From: Bin55 sp965205545
GTDB lineage: Bacteria; Pseudomonadota; Gammaproteobacteria; Pseudomonadales; Azotimanducaceae
Reading direction: 5' to 3'
Length of the DNA stretch: 64,000 nucleotides
Assembly: GCA_965205545.1 (NCBI GenBank)
Contig: OZ242170.1
Location: 1,922,001 to 1,986,000, forward strand
Numbering within the stretch: the stretch's first letter is position 1; every line of letters starts with the position of its first letter. Both the position numbers and the translations under genes were made by a program. The notes below the pieces were generated by a model. That model searched no databases and was not told where the DNA came from. It was given only the letters and a program-made list of their open reading frames with translations. Below are positions 1-9,006 of this stretch, piece after piece.

Positions 1-242
1 CTCTCTTCAATGCGCCAAATGATGTCTTCCTCGACTTCTCGCGGCGTCGCGCCGTCGTACGGCACCGTTACTATGACAGTGCGAAAATCTATCGTCGGAA
101 ATCTCTCGACGGTTATCGTCAAAAGCGCATACAGTCCAACTCCCAATAGCAGAACAGTAGTCAGCCACACGGCAATAGGATTTGTTGCCATGTATTCGAA
201 CAAGGATCTCGACGTCGTTGTCGAAATAGTTCCGTTGTTCAC
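1..242 (-). CDS. RND efflux permease, N-terminal part (cut by window edge)
   Basis: Inner-membrane proton-driven RND transporter. The visible 80 codons start at a GTG 34 bases after the stop of the upstream permease. They encode a short cytoplasmic stretch, the first transmembrane helix (roughly residues 19-40) and the start of the periplasmic porter domain with PYDGATPREVEEDIIWRIEE, which closely parallels the same place in the neighbouring permease. An internal ATG at 191 would delete the amphipathic leader and is less likely. With the adaptor and first permease it suggests an adaptor-permease-permease operon, the MdtABC layout, in which two permeases form a heterotrimer. The substrate cannot be read from sequence. 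Confidence 0.85.
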   Translation of the reverse strand, partial: MNNGTISTTTSRSLFEYMATNPIAVWLTTVLLLGVGLYALLTITVERFPTIDFRTVIVTVPYDGATPREVEEDIIWRIEE

Positions 243-276
243 TTCGCTTCTGATTGCAGGATTAGCCTGCTGGAGT

Positions 277-3200
277 TCACGGCTGAATTCGGAGAGATGA
301 CAATCTGACTTTTACTAGTTCAGTCATCATCAATACCGAGGGGAGAAAGAAGAGCAGTCCAATGCCCGCAAAAATCAACCCGAACGTCAAACTGACAACG
401 AGCGGAATCAGAAACTGAATGGATTCCGCATCGCTGAACAAGATGGGAAGCAGTCCGAACACAGTAGTCAAGCTTGTTATCAGAATCGCGCGGGCTCTTT
501 GTTGTGCTGCAGCTGAAATAGCCGCAATTTCGGGAATCTCGCCCTGCCGACGGATCAGGTTATACCGGTGCATGAGCAATATCGTGTCGTTAACGATAAC
601 GCCCGATACGGCAATCAGCCCGAATATCGAGATGATGGTTAGCTCATAGCCTAGAATCCAGTGTCCGGCAACGGCTCCGACGAATGCCATTGGCACACCG
701 GCCAACGCAAGCAAGGGCTGAATAAAGCTTCGAAGAAACGACGCGATCAAACCATAGATCAAAAGTATCGCGAGCGGCACCGAGATCAGCAAAGTGTCGC
801 TCATCCGTTTCAGTTCTTTCGAAATGCCATGTCGACGGACTTGCAGATTCGGGAAGCGGCTTTGGAGTGCGGGAAGAATCTGCGCATCCGACCGCTCTGC
901 GATGCCGCCGATCTGGGCAGTTCTATAGTCGAGATGGGCGGTCACTATTGCTGCATTTTGGCCGTCGATACGAAATCTCTTAGATGGAGTTTCATTCTCC
1001 ACCGTTTCGGCGACGGTATATAAGGGAGTTTGCCTGCGGCTGTTTGGTAGATTGATGCGCTCATTTTGCAATTCCGCGTAACTGGCACGGCGCTTTTCCG
1101 GATAGCGCACCATAACCAAGATTTCTTCCCGTCCGCGTTGAATGCGCTGTGCTTCTGCACCATAAAATGAATTTCTCAGCTGGGTTGCTACTGCAGCAGG
1201 AGAAAGCCCCGCCGCATGGCCTGCGTCGTTCAATTGCACGTTCAATGTTCGGCTGTCGGCATCCATGGAATTCTCCACTTCAATGACACCCGGGAAATCT
1301 GCCCATGCGCTTTCCACCTCGGAAACCGCACTTTTCAAGACTTCATGGTCAGCATGTATCAGGGCATATGAGACGCGCTCAGTTGGCCGATTGCTGCGGG
1401 TAGGAAAAGATACCGAGTCAGCCCCTGTGCCACCCTTTAGTTTTTGCTGCCATCTATATCTAAATTCGTCCACTGACACATCCCGTAAAGAAACATCCCG
1501 AAGTTTCAATTGGATTGACGCAACGTTGCCTCGATATTTCCTGTAGTCTGCGCCTTCGTAGGCTTCCACTGGAATTTGAACTCCAGTAGTCACCACAATG
1601 CCCATGATGGCATTTCCACCTAACTCGCCACTGACGTCCTGAGCCGCCGCAACTACAAGATCAGTGGCGTCGATTAGATCTTGCTCTAGCGAGTTTGGGG
1701 GAAGCACAAGATCGGCTTGAATGCTGTTGTCTTCCAAGATGTTGAGCGTCGGACTGAAGCGAACAACTTGGAACGATATGAGGCAGCAACTCAAGAGGAA
1801 CAGTATCACGACGATGGCAAGCGGCCAAATTGGCCGCCGTGCCGAAAATGTAATCATCGGTACGATCCTCGACTCAATGGGGCCTTGCAGTGAATTCTGT
1901 ACTCGTTGCTGAAGCAGGGATAGTGGCCAAGTCCTAGTCTGCCGCGACTTCGCCAGATGGCCTGGTAAAACAAAAACCGACTCCAAAAGTGCTAACGCCA
2001 ACACCACAATGACAACAAAGGGAATCGTAGAGAACATTTGACCGATTGCTCCCTGCAGCGGAAACAGAGTGGCAAAGGCCGCCATCGTCGTCAGGGCGGC
2101 TAGAGTTATCGGCGATAGAACCCTTCTAATGCCCGAAATCGCGGCTTGTTCACCTGCGAGTCCTTCGGACCGCGCAGCATCGATACTCTCCGCAACGATT
2201 ATCGAGTCATCCACAACCAGGGCGATCAATATGAAGAACGCAAAAAGCGTTACGACGTTTATTGATAGGCCAAGAAACGGAAAAGTTACTAGCGATCCCA
2301 CAAAGACAACAGGAACGCCGAGCGCAACCCAGGTTGCGATTCGCAAATCAAAGACAAGCAGCAAGACCAGGAACACGAGCGTCAGGCCAATAACGCCGTT
2401 CTGCAAGACTAAGCTGATACTGTCGGCAACCGCGAGCGATTCGTCTTCCCAAATTGATAGGCCAACATGATCGGGGGCGGGATAGTTGCTGATGAACTCT
2501 CGCACCCTTGAACTAGCTGCTTCAGCAGAAAGTCCTGAAGCGACCTTCACCTGCAAGAAGATCGTAGGCGAACCGTTTAATGTTGCTGAAATCCTCTGTT
2601 CAATGAGTCCATCGGTCAATTCTGCTAACTCACCCAATCGAACAATGGAGCCATCCGGCTTTGAAATTATTGGGATGTCGGCGAACTCTTCCGCGTAGTC
2701 TCGCTTGGCGAGCGTACTCATTACGATGTCACCCGAGTCCGTTCGAAGGTCTCCGCCGGTGACATTCACGGAGGAAAATCTAATTGCGTCGACGATGTCC
2801 TGCAATGCAAGACCGTGTCGGCGCAGAACTTCCTCGCTAATCTCAACATGAATTTCTTGCTCCGGTACTCCAAAAAGGTCAACTATCGAAATTCCCGGTA
2901 TCAGTAGCAGACGGTTCCTCAAGATCTCCGCGACGTCTCGGAGTTCAACGGGATTCAACGCGACCGAGCTCACCGCAATACTCAGCACATTGCGCTGCAC
3001 TTCAAGCTTTGTTATTTCAGGTTGATCAGCGTTTACGGGAGGGAAATCCTCGATTCGCTCCACCGCTGTGCGCACGTTGTTGAGCGTGCTAATGGAATCG
3101 GCTGAACCATCGAGTTCTACGTCGATGGTGGCAAAGCCTTGCTCCGAGATTGCAATGCTATGGGCAACGCCCACCGTACCTACAAGACTCTCCTCGATGT

Positions 3201-3441
3201 GCCAAACGATGTCTTCCTCGACTTCAACGGGAGTGGCGCCTGGATAGGGAACGGTGACGCGGATAATCCCCGGGTCGTATTTGGGAAAAGTCTCGACGGG
3301 AATCTGACTGGATGCGAGGATGCCGCAGGCAAAAACTATGAATAGCAGCACGTAGGCTGCAACTGGATTACGGCAAAACCAATCGATGACTCCAGGATTG
3401 TTCGCCGATGCCGATGATTGTGAATCCGCGGGTTCGGCCAT
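277..3441 (-). CDS. RND family efflux permease (AcrB/MdtB-like)
   Basis: Full-length 1054-residue RND inner-membrane transporter. It exports small molecules through a tripartite pump using the proton gradient. Visible features: first transmembrane helix at about residues 29-48, the porter-domain start with VEEDIVWHIEE, the central membrane bundle containing LVVDDSIIVAES, where the paired aspartates correspond to the AcrB proton-relay Asp407/Asp408, and a second hydrophobic bundle near the C-terminus. It follows the adaptor gene by 47 bases and precedes a second permease by 34 bases, so the three are probably one transcript. No outer-membrane channel gene is visible here. It could export antimicrobials, lipids or metal; heavy-metal CzcA-type signatures were not evident. 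Confidence 0.93.
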   Translation of the reverse strand: MAEPADSQSSASANNPGVIDWFCRNPVAAYVLLFIVFACGILASSQIPVETFPKYDPGIIRVTVPYPGATPVEVEEDIVWHIEESLVGTVGVAHSIAISEQGFATIDVELDGSADSISTLNNVRTAVERIEDFPPVNADQPEITKLEVQRNVLSIAVSSVALNPVELRDVAEILRNRLLLIPGISIVDLFGVPEQEIHVEISEEVLRRHGLALQDIVDAIRFSSVNVTGGDLRTDSGDIVMSTLAKRDYAEEFADIPIISKPDGSIVRLGELAELTDGLIEQRISATLNGSPTIFLQVKVASGLSAEAASSRVREFISNYPAPDHVGLSIWEDESLAVADSISLVLQNGVIGLTLVFLVLLLVFDLRIATWVALGVPVVFVGSLVTFPFLGLSINVVTLFAFFILIALVVDDSIIVAESIDAARSEGLAGEQAAISGIRRVLSPITLAALTTMAAFATLFPLQGAIGQMFSTIPFVVIVVLALALLESVFVLPGHLAKSRQTRTWPLSLLQQRVQNSLQGPIESRIVPMITFSARRPIWPLAIVVILFLLSCCLISFQVVRFSPTLNILEDNSIQADLVLPPNSLEQDLIDATDLVVAAAQDVSGELGGNAIMGIVVTTGVQIPVEAYEGADYRKYRGNVASIQLKLRDVSLRDVSVDEFRYRWQQKLKGGTGADSVSFPTRSNRPTERVSYALIHADHEVLKSAVSEVESAWADFPGVIEVENSMDADSRTLNVQLNDAGHAAGLSPAAVATQLRNSFYGAEAQRIQRGREEILVMVRYPEKRRASYAELQNERINLPNSRRQTPLYTVAETVENETPSKRFRIDGQNAAIVTAHLDYRTAQIGGIAERSDAQILPALQSRFPNLQVRRHGISKELKRMSDTLLISVPLAILLIYGLIASFLRSFIQPLLALAGVPMAFVGAVAGHWILGYELTIISIFGLIAVSGVIVNDTILLMHRYNLIRRQGEIPEIAAISAAAQQRARAILITSLTTVFGLLPILFSDAESIQFLIPLVVSLTFGLIFAGIGLLFFLPSVLMMTELVKVRLSSLRIQP

Positions 3442-3488
3442 AATTTATTCCTAGGTGCTAATGCGCCGCCGTTCGGAAGGCGATTCGA

Positions 3489-4661
3489 CTATTCAGGTTG
3501 TGGTTGTTGCACAAGGGTCGTATTCACGGCTAGACCTTCACGCGCTCCCGATATGCTTCCCACCACAACTCCGTCCATCGGATCAAACGCTGACACCAAC
3601 CACCCATCGTTCGTGTAACCCAACGACTTCGGAGTAAATGAAACCAACTCTCCGTCATTCACCAGCCAAACCGAGCCATTGATTTGAAGGCTTGCTTCGG
3701 GCAGAACAAAAACGTTCTCGCGTTGCGGCCCTTCAATAATCACGTCCGCGAAAGATCCCGGGCGCGGTAGATACTCAGTATTCTCCTGGTCCAGCACGAA
3801 CAGATACAAAGACCCTAGTCGAGTCTCGACATCTACACGTCTTGAGACACGTTCCACTTCCGTTTGGTACGCCCGGCCATCAACGATAACTTTGGCAGCG
3901 CGGCCTATCACTGGTTGCAATGAGTCGAGGTCGAACGACGATATCGGAACGCGAACCCGCAGTTCGTTCTTCGCATATACCTGACCAATTCGAGAAGAAT
4001 GACTGGTGACAACTTGCCCGACGGAAATCTGAGTTGCCATGACGTACCCATCAAACGACATTCTGATTCTGGTTTCATCTAGTGCGATTTCCCTTAGCCT
4101 GATGCGGTTCTTGGCCATCTCGACTCGAGCCTTGGCTTGATCTATCTCGCCGTCAAGGTTCATCCAAAGATTGATCTCCCCGTCGTCGTTACGAGCAAGA
4201 GAGAGGTCTCCCCGCGAATGCTTGTCGAGTACTTCGCGCAGATGTGCTTCTGCATCTTCCAATGCCAAGTTCGCATTATCCAGGGCAATTTGGTACGTTG
4301 TCTTATCTATCTGAACGAGAGTTTCATCCTTAGTGAACTCTCCGCCATTGCGAAAATTCTCTGCCACATAGACAATGTCTCCAGATGATTCGGGAACAAC
4401 TACAACTTCTCCGAGTGTGCCGACAGTTCCGGTCAGGGCGATGGTGTGAGCCGCATTCGTCGGTTCGGGCTGCAGGATTTCAGCTGTAGGATCGAGTCTT
4501 GTTAATCCACCACCCATGTCCAATTCGAGAAATTCTCGGCTTGGTGCACGGGCAAACCAAATCGCTGTAGCAACAACCAAGACAATGATCGTGAGCTGCA
4601 GAATACCTTTCCATCTCGGCGACTCTTGCACGTTCTTCGTTTCTGTTGCGGAATCCGACAT
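3489..4661 (-). CDS. RND efflux periplasmic adaptor (membrane fusion protein, HlyD/AcrA-like)
   Basis: Periplasmic adaptor linking the RND permeases to an outer-membrane channel. The chosen ATG has GGAG nine bases upstream. A TTG at 4715 would add 18 residues and is less convincing. The 390-residue product has one N-terminal membrane anchor (about residues 19-39) and a barrel-sandwich half-motif with GEVVVVPESSGDIVYV. Next comes a charged coiled-coil hairpin between about 120 and 195, then the second lipoyl half and beta-barrel regions. It has no lipobox cysteine, so it is anchored by the uncleaved helix. It is the first gene of the adaptor-permease-permease set. Confidence 0.88.
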   Translation of the reverse strand: MSDSATETKNVQESPRWKGILQLTIIVLVVATAIWFARAPSREFLELDMGGGLTRLDPTAEILQPEPTNAAHTIALTGTVGTLGEVVVVPESSGDIVYVAENFRNGGEFTKDETLVQIDKTTYQIALDNANLALEDAEAHLREVLDKHSRGDLSLARNDDGEINLWMNLDGEIDQAKARVEMAKNRIRLREIALDETRIRMSFDGYVMATQISVGQVVTSHSSRIGQVYAKNELRVRVPISSFDLDSLQPVIGRAAKVIVDGRAYQTEVERVSRRVDVETRLGSLYLFVLDQENTEYLPRPGSFADVIIEGPQRENVFVLPEASLQINGSVWLVNDGELVSFTPKSLGYTNDGWLVSAFDPMDGVVVGSISGAREGLAVNTTLVQQPQPE

Positions 4662-5450
4662 TGCCTCAATCTCCGAACTGACATCCAAATGTGCGTTCCC
4701 AGCCGTGGTAGGCAAGCATAGACTGATTGGTAGGCACTAGATCACCCGTATTGTATGAGAATAGTTCGAGCCTAAACGGCCACTGTGTTGGTCCACCAAG
4801 AGTCATTTGAGAAGAGGTCTACAGTGTCTGCGGAGCACTATATCTGAAGATCACATTTGACAATTACGCCCCTGCAGAAAAATCAGCGCTTTCTAACAAC
4901 ATCTGAACAAAAATATAGTACAAATTGTCGTAAAGCAGAAGACAGAGACCAGCTTGCGAAACTGGACGCGACCTCTTCGAATCGAGTTTGAGTGTCTTGG
5001 AGCCTTTGCTCGCCTGCGATGACGCGAAGGCCTTCGCTGCTCACGCTGCTGTCAATCGACAATTGCCACCAGAAAAGAGATGGGAATTTGCCGGTCGTCC
5101 AAGCGGAGAATTTGTTGTCGTGTGTTAGGGGGTCATCGACACACCTTCTGGATTCTTCGCCGTGAAATCCGTGGATCATATGGACGGTCCCACTGGCGCA
5201 GGTTCCGCAATTGCCTCGGGAACGAGTTCCATATCCGCATCAACGGATGGAAGGCGTGCGGGTTCCGATCCTTCGAAATGGACATCGAGATCGAGTCCCA
5301 GGCGACTCGCCCTTCGAAGGTCGGCTCTACAAAGCCACTTCAGCTGACAGTGTGCCATTAGGAATCCATACCTCGAATCGAATGTAATCCAACAGATTGA
5401 GCGTGAACCTCAAATGTTCAGTTCAAGCAGAGACAAGTCACTGCACGTCT
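4662..5450. other. Intergenic region with no recognisable gene
   Basis: About 790 bases upstream of the efflux operon and downstream of the antitoxin. It should contain the promoter of the efflux operon. Short open frames on the reverse strand (4883-5179 and 5176-5358) look weakly protein-like, but they overlap each other in different frames and match no family I recognise. They could be remnants of one decayed gene. I see no RNA gene or repeat. Confidence 0.5.
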
Positions 5451-5735
5451 TCAGGCTTCGGCAGATACGAGTTCAATCTCCAATCGCTTGCCTGTAGCCC
5501 GTGCGTAGCGACGAATAGTGGCTATGGACGGCGATACGCGGCCTCCTTCCATCCGCGCAACCGCGGACTGGGTCGTTCCAAGGCGCTCAGCCAGTTGCTC
5601 CTGGGTCAAATTCGCTTCGGCGCGCGCGCGAACCAATGACTCGATGAGTGAGTACTCTTCGTCGATGCGTTCGTATTCCTCTTGAAACTCTGGGTCTTGC
5701 ATCAATCGTTCTTTCAAGTCTTTTAGTTTGGTCAT
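5451..5735 (-). CDS. XRE-family antitoxin-like regulator
   Basis: A 94-residue helix-turn-helix protein. The N-terminal half is a charged helical leader. The HTH runs from about residue 35 to 88, with LTQEQLAERLGTTQSAVARME as its helix-turn-helix core, as in HigA/RelB-type antitoxins of the Gp49 toxin systems. Such proteins neutralise an adjacent RelE-fold mRNA interferase and repress their own promoter. The start overlaps the last codons of the upstream toxin remnant by four bases (ATGA), the usual toxin-antitoxin arrangement. Because the toxin frame is broken, this gene is probably an orphan antitoxin, possibly kept as a regulator or as protection against related toxins. Confidence 0.8.
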   Translation of the reverse strand: MTKLKDLKERLMQDPEFQEEYERIDEEYSLIESLVRARAEANLTQEQLAERLGTTQSAVARMEGGRVSPSIATIRRYARATGKRLEIELVSAEA

Positions 5736-6052
5736 GTCACTACCTGTTTCATGCGCATCTTGGCGTTTGCAATCGCTTGTCGTGGCGTTTTTTGCTATTT
5801 CTGCTGAAAAACATGCAATACCACCACACGTCTGCCCTCACCTGTCTCGTAGATTCCTCGAGCTATTCCTCCTTCGGCTCGAACCCGTAGCTCGCACAGC
5901 TTGCCCTCGAGATGCGTGGAATGACGTACGCGAAGAGCTTCTAGCCCCACCTTATCCAACACCCCTAGAAGTCTAACTAATCGGGCACCTAATGCTACTG
6001 GCAACTCCTCAACTTCGGGATTAACAGGGGGAGACCATTTCGACTGTTCAGC
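5732..6052 (-). pseudogene. Decayed RelE/HigB (Gp49-like) toxin
   Basis: Conceptual translation on the reverse strand gives the core of a phage Gp49/HigB-like mRNA interferase: the HLEGKLCELRVR strand region, a GIARGIYETGEGRRVVVLHVF strand-turn-strand, and the C-terminal QKTPRQAIANAKMRMK helix. Two lesions are visible. An in-frame TAG at 5795-5797 falls just before the conserved QKTP motif, and no ATG or GTG start precedes the first recognisable residues after an upstream stop at 6053-6055. The frame then ends in ATGA overlap with the antitoxin start. A TTG at 6004 could start a truncated product, but that would lack both ends of the fold. Family assignment rests on recalled motif patterns. 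Confidence 0.7.
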
Positions 6053-6228
6053 TCATTGCATGAATATAGCGTATCCGCTATGAAATTTCACGCTATGCGC
6101 ACGATTTCCGGATAGCAATCGACAATTTGCTTCGTACGGTACTAAAGCAGTTCAATCCGAACGATGTGGATAAGTATTGACACAACTACAATCGGCTCAA
6201 TGATCGCTACACAGCTGGCTGATGTCAA

Positions 6229-6870
6229 ATGATCTACTCGCTCGACGACGGTCAACGCAATTACCTACTACGGCAACCCGAGTCGGGAATGGGCTACCAA
6301 ATAGCCCAGGATCAGTCTGTCGTCTTCCTGAATGCAGAACTAGCTGTGCTCATTCCTGATGAGGGCTTGTCTATTGGCCTGAGTGCCGTATTCCAAAAGA
6401 AGGCGGAGTGGTTCCAAGTATTTTTTGAAGAGACTGAGCCCAATGATCAAGACGAACTTCTTGCTAGCCTAGATTCATACCCCCACCAAGAAATGCCCGC
6501 AATCCTGACTCATGGCAGCTATTTCTCAAGTGTTAGTCCTCATGAGCGCTATCTCAGGTACACCGCATTCATGAAAGATCGCCGCATCGACATGGCAAAT
6601 AGATCGATCCTTGCCAACACCTATATCACAACGGCACGTGAAGCCGGAATAGCGCACTCTGGCCAAGCAGCGGTCAGTCGTTTCGGACTCCCCAATCCCT
6701 ATCCGGCGTGGATCTGCTACGAAATTCGACCGGCACAAAGTATCCAAATTCAATGCGGGAACTCCGCTCCAAACTTTGGCCAAGCCGGCGGAGGCGTCGA
6801 AATCCTACTGTTGTCCGCGACTAGCAAAGGCACTGTCAGAGTGCCACCAAGAAAGATTCCCAAGCTCTGA
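6229..6870 (+). CDS. Hypothetical protein, 213 residues
   Basis: Not recognised. The product is soluble, with no signal peptide and no long hydrophobic segment. The middle contains a charged HERYLRYTAFMKDRR stretch, and the C-terminal third holds QCGNSAPNFGQAGGGVE followed by a basic tail. No clear Shine-Dalgarno sequence precedes the ATG. It stands alone between a toxin remnant and a second region of small unknown genes, so it may be accessory cargo. The frame is long and shows plausible amino-acid composition, which is the main reason for calling it real. Confidence 0.5.
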   Translation: MIYSLDDGQRNYLLRQPESGMGYQIAQDQSVVFLNAELAVLIPDEGLSIGLSAVFQKKAEWFQVFFEETEPNDQDELLASLDSYPHQEMPAILTHGSYFSSVSPHERYLRYTAFMKDRRIDMANRSILANTYITTAREAGIAHSGQAAVSRFGLPNPYPAWICYEIRPAQSIQIQCGNSAPNFGQAGGGVEILLLSATSKGTVRVPPRKIPKL

Positions 6871-7519
6871 ATGTACGATTGCAATTGGAAAACAAATACC
6901 CCAACAAGCTTCGCAAGATGCTTGAAACTGGAACGGGCTAGCAGCGTGTGGAGACGCGAAATCCTGACACCGAAAAATTTCCTAACTACCTACTTTCTTG
7001 TAGGACTAGTGAATTTGGGTTCGGAAGTGCGATGGAGGATTCCGCACTAATCGATGTCGTGCAGCAGTAGCCAACTGAACTCATCCGAAATTGCCTTGGC
7101 GACATGACCTCGTTAGCAATCGGACGGCATGTGCCCAGTGCATTTCCATTGTGTGGGCTAGCTCAGTGGGAACAATGTTCGCTGGATTCTGTCTTAGGCA
7201 TGCGGAATTATTCGTTGGAGCATTGCTACAAGCTACGATCTGCTATCGATTAAAGTTAACAAGAGTTGCCTTGGGCCGGTTCGCTGCTCCATGTTGCAAT
7301 CCGAACCGTGGAATCTAGAGATGATCCCAACACGCACAAGTTGCTTTTTGAACTTCGTGCTCGCGGACACCAAGGTTCTGTTGTCAAGTCGAAAACGGAC
7401 TCTTGGTTTTCTGACGCCCACAGCAAAATTGTTCAATGGTTCCTCGGCATGACGAGCACGGAAATCCAGCGCAATCACCGGAAGCTGACGGATGTAATCA
7501 CTTAGCGGACGTGCCTGCA
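6871..7519 (+). other. Intergenic region with a possible gene remnant
   Basis: No complete gene seen in 650 bases. On the plus strand, an open stretch from about 7266 to 7505 encodes a protein-like tail ending AHSKIVQWFLGMTSTEIQ. This resembles the C-terminal end of a larger protein whose 5' part is blocked by a stop just upstream (TAA near 7258). It sits directly before two unknown genes and may be the decayed first member of that set. Family not established. Confidence 0.35.
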
Positions 7520-8122
7520 ATGAGTAGCGCTATAGTAGATGACCTTGATCGAGAGTACGATCCGTCGCTCCCACCTACAATCGCAACATCTGTTGAGCCA
7601 AACGAACGTCTGGCGACCCAGCGAATTAGAATCTTCCCTGGGTTTGAAATCGATCCAATTGACGTGGGTAGTTCGATTTACTCTCTCCAAGGGGCTCTTG
7701 GTATAGCCAGTGGCGTGCGTGATGGGAACGCCATCACAGCATATGATCGTAAACACCCATTTGAGGAAAAGTTAAACGCCTATCAGGCAAGGCTATCGGC
7801 TCTTCAAAATTTCGCCGTAGACGACGGCTACAGTCTTAACCAAGGATCAGTTGACGATTTTTGGCTCTTCGTACGAACAGAGCACGACATTCGAAAGGGC
7901 AGCGTTGTAATAATTGACAACGGAAATCTCCGAATGATGTGGATGGACAGGCAGGTTTCGCAGTTGGGACTACAGTTCCTAGGTAATAACGAAATTCAAT
8001 ATGTCATTTTCAAGCAACGGCATAACGCTAGGCACGTATCTAGAGTTGCTGGGCGAGATACATTAGAAGGTGTGAAACGTCAAATTGACGCGTTCGACTT
8101 AACTTCGATGCTCTACGAATGA
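7520..8122 (+). CDS. Hypothetical protein paired with the next gene
   Basis: A 200-residue soluble protein of unknown function. It opens with an acidic IVDDLDREYDP segment. The second half contains NQGSVDDFWLFVRTEHDIRK and then VVIIDNGNLRMMW, which read like strands of a mixed alpha/beta domain. An upstream in-frame extension to 7436 is possible, but the ATG chosen here gives a cleaner N-terminus. The stop overlaps the start of the following small gene (ATGA), so the two are almost certainly co-translated. Gene pairs of this kind occur in mobile or defence-like neighbourhoods, but I cannot assign a role. Confidence 0.6.
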   Translation: MSSAIVDDLDREYDPSLPPTIATSVEPNERLATQRIRIFPGFEIDPIDVGSSIYSLQGALGIASGVRDGNAITAYDRKHPFEEKLNAYQARLSALQNFAVDDGYSLNQGSVDDFWLFVRTEHDIRKGSVVIIDNGNLRMMWMDRQVSQLGLQFLGNNEIQYVIFKQRHNARHVSRVAGRDTLEGVKRQIDAFDLTSMLYE

Positions 8123-8400
8123 AAGGTGATGGCCTCCCAGCAAATGACCATATTGTCCGTTATGTTAAACCGAGCATGGTATTGGAGGATGGGAGCCCCA
8201 ATGGATCCGAGTTTCGCTTGCGACATACCGATCCTGATGTCGCTGGCTTGTCCGTAAATTGGCTCGAAATTCTCGGCCAATGCAAGACTCAACAGTTAGC
8301 GGAAGTTCGTAGGTTGTGTCGTTTGACTCGAAGAACGACAGGACGGTTTGCGGAACTGAAGAATGATCCTAGTGACAATCGAGCCTCGCCTCCACGCTGA
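8119..8400 (+). CDS. Small hypothetical protein, second member of a pair
   Basis: A 93-residue protein that starts within the stop codon of the preceding gene (ATGA overlap). Its N-terminal half has a recognisable pattern, RYVKPSMVLEDGSPNGSEF followed by LRHTDPDVAGLSVNWLE, that I associate with a small uncharacterised protein family seen next to genes like its neighbour. No catalytic motif, metal site or membrane segment is evident. The C-terminus is basic (RRLCRLTRRTTGR). Function unknown. Confidence 0.6.
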   Translation: MKGDGLPANDHIVRYVKPSMVLEDGSPNGSEFRLRHTDPDVAGLSVNWLEILGQCKTQQLAEVRRLCRLTRRTTGRFAELKNDPSDNRASPPR

Positions 8401-8497
8401 TTGGGTTTCGCTCCGGAATCAAGCTCGGTGTTCCTAGTATCCAATGTCACCTGACACTCTTAGTGAATCCAAGCGGAATCCCGAAGGTGGGATACGA

Positions 8498-8794
8498 ATG
8501 AAAGCGCCCGTCCATCCAGGCGAGTTTGTCAAGTGGGAGATCATTGATCCACTCGACCTCACGGTTACCCAATCCGCGAAAGTTCTTGGCGTCACCCGTG
8601 CGGCATTGTCGGCTGTGCTAAACGGGCGAACTCGTCTATCACCAACTATGGCATTGCGAATCGAAAAGGCGTTCGATGTGTCGATGGATACTCTCATGCG
8701 AATGCAAAATAGCTATGACATTGCGAAGATGCGTGCCCGTGCAGATGAAATTACCGTGTCGCGCTTCGTTAGTCTCAGAAAGGCAGCAGGTTAG
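8498..8794 (+). CDS. higA: HigA-type antitoxin (VapI/XRE family)
   Basis: A 98-residue helix-turn-helix protein with the HigA opening VHPGEFVKWEIIDPL and an HTH around LTVTQSAKVLGVTRAALSAV followed by NGRTRLSPTMALRIEKAF. HigA binds and inhibits the HigB ribosome-dependent mRNA interferase and represses the operon. The ATG has AAGGTGGG about seven bases upstream; an earlier ATG at 8444 lacks this. In higBA operons the toxin normally precedes higA, but no HigB frame is visible in the 100 bases upstream, so this looks like an orphan antitoxin. Confidence 0.8.
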   Translation: MKAPVHPGEFVKWEIIDPLDLTVTQSAKVLGVTRAALSAVLNGRTRLSPTMALRIEKAFDVSMDTLMRMQNSYDIAKMRARADEITVSRFVSLRKAAG

Positions 8795-8956
8795 GGAATC
8801 GAAACCCACCCAGAATAGAGCAAACACGGAGACGACGAGTCAAAACCGAGGCACACGGGCAGATTCGCTCACCCACCATTGCCCGTCGCCATCCGCGACC
8901 GACTGTGTTTGGACAACTGCATCCGCAAAGCCATTCCAACCTCCCGACGTGTATTT

Positions 8957-9006
8957 TTGAAGTATTATCGTAAAATTATCATGATTTTTTTATGATAATA
9001 CTTCAA
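8957..9006. promoter_or_regulatory. Large inverted repeat directly before the DUF4143 ATPase
   Basis: Two perfect 13-base arms (left 8957-8969, right 8994-9006) face each other across a 24-base AT-rich spacer. The spacer carries a further ATTATCAT/ATGATAAT inverted pair and a run of seven T. The right arm ends immediately before the likely start codon. The arrangement could be an operator for autoregulation, an RNA hairpin hiding the start, or a terminator for upstream transcription. The sequence alone does not choose between them. Confidence 0.75.
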
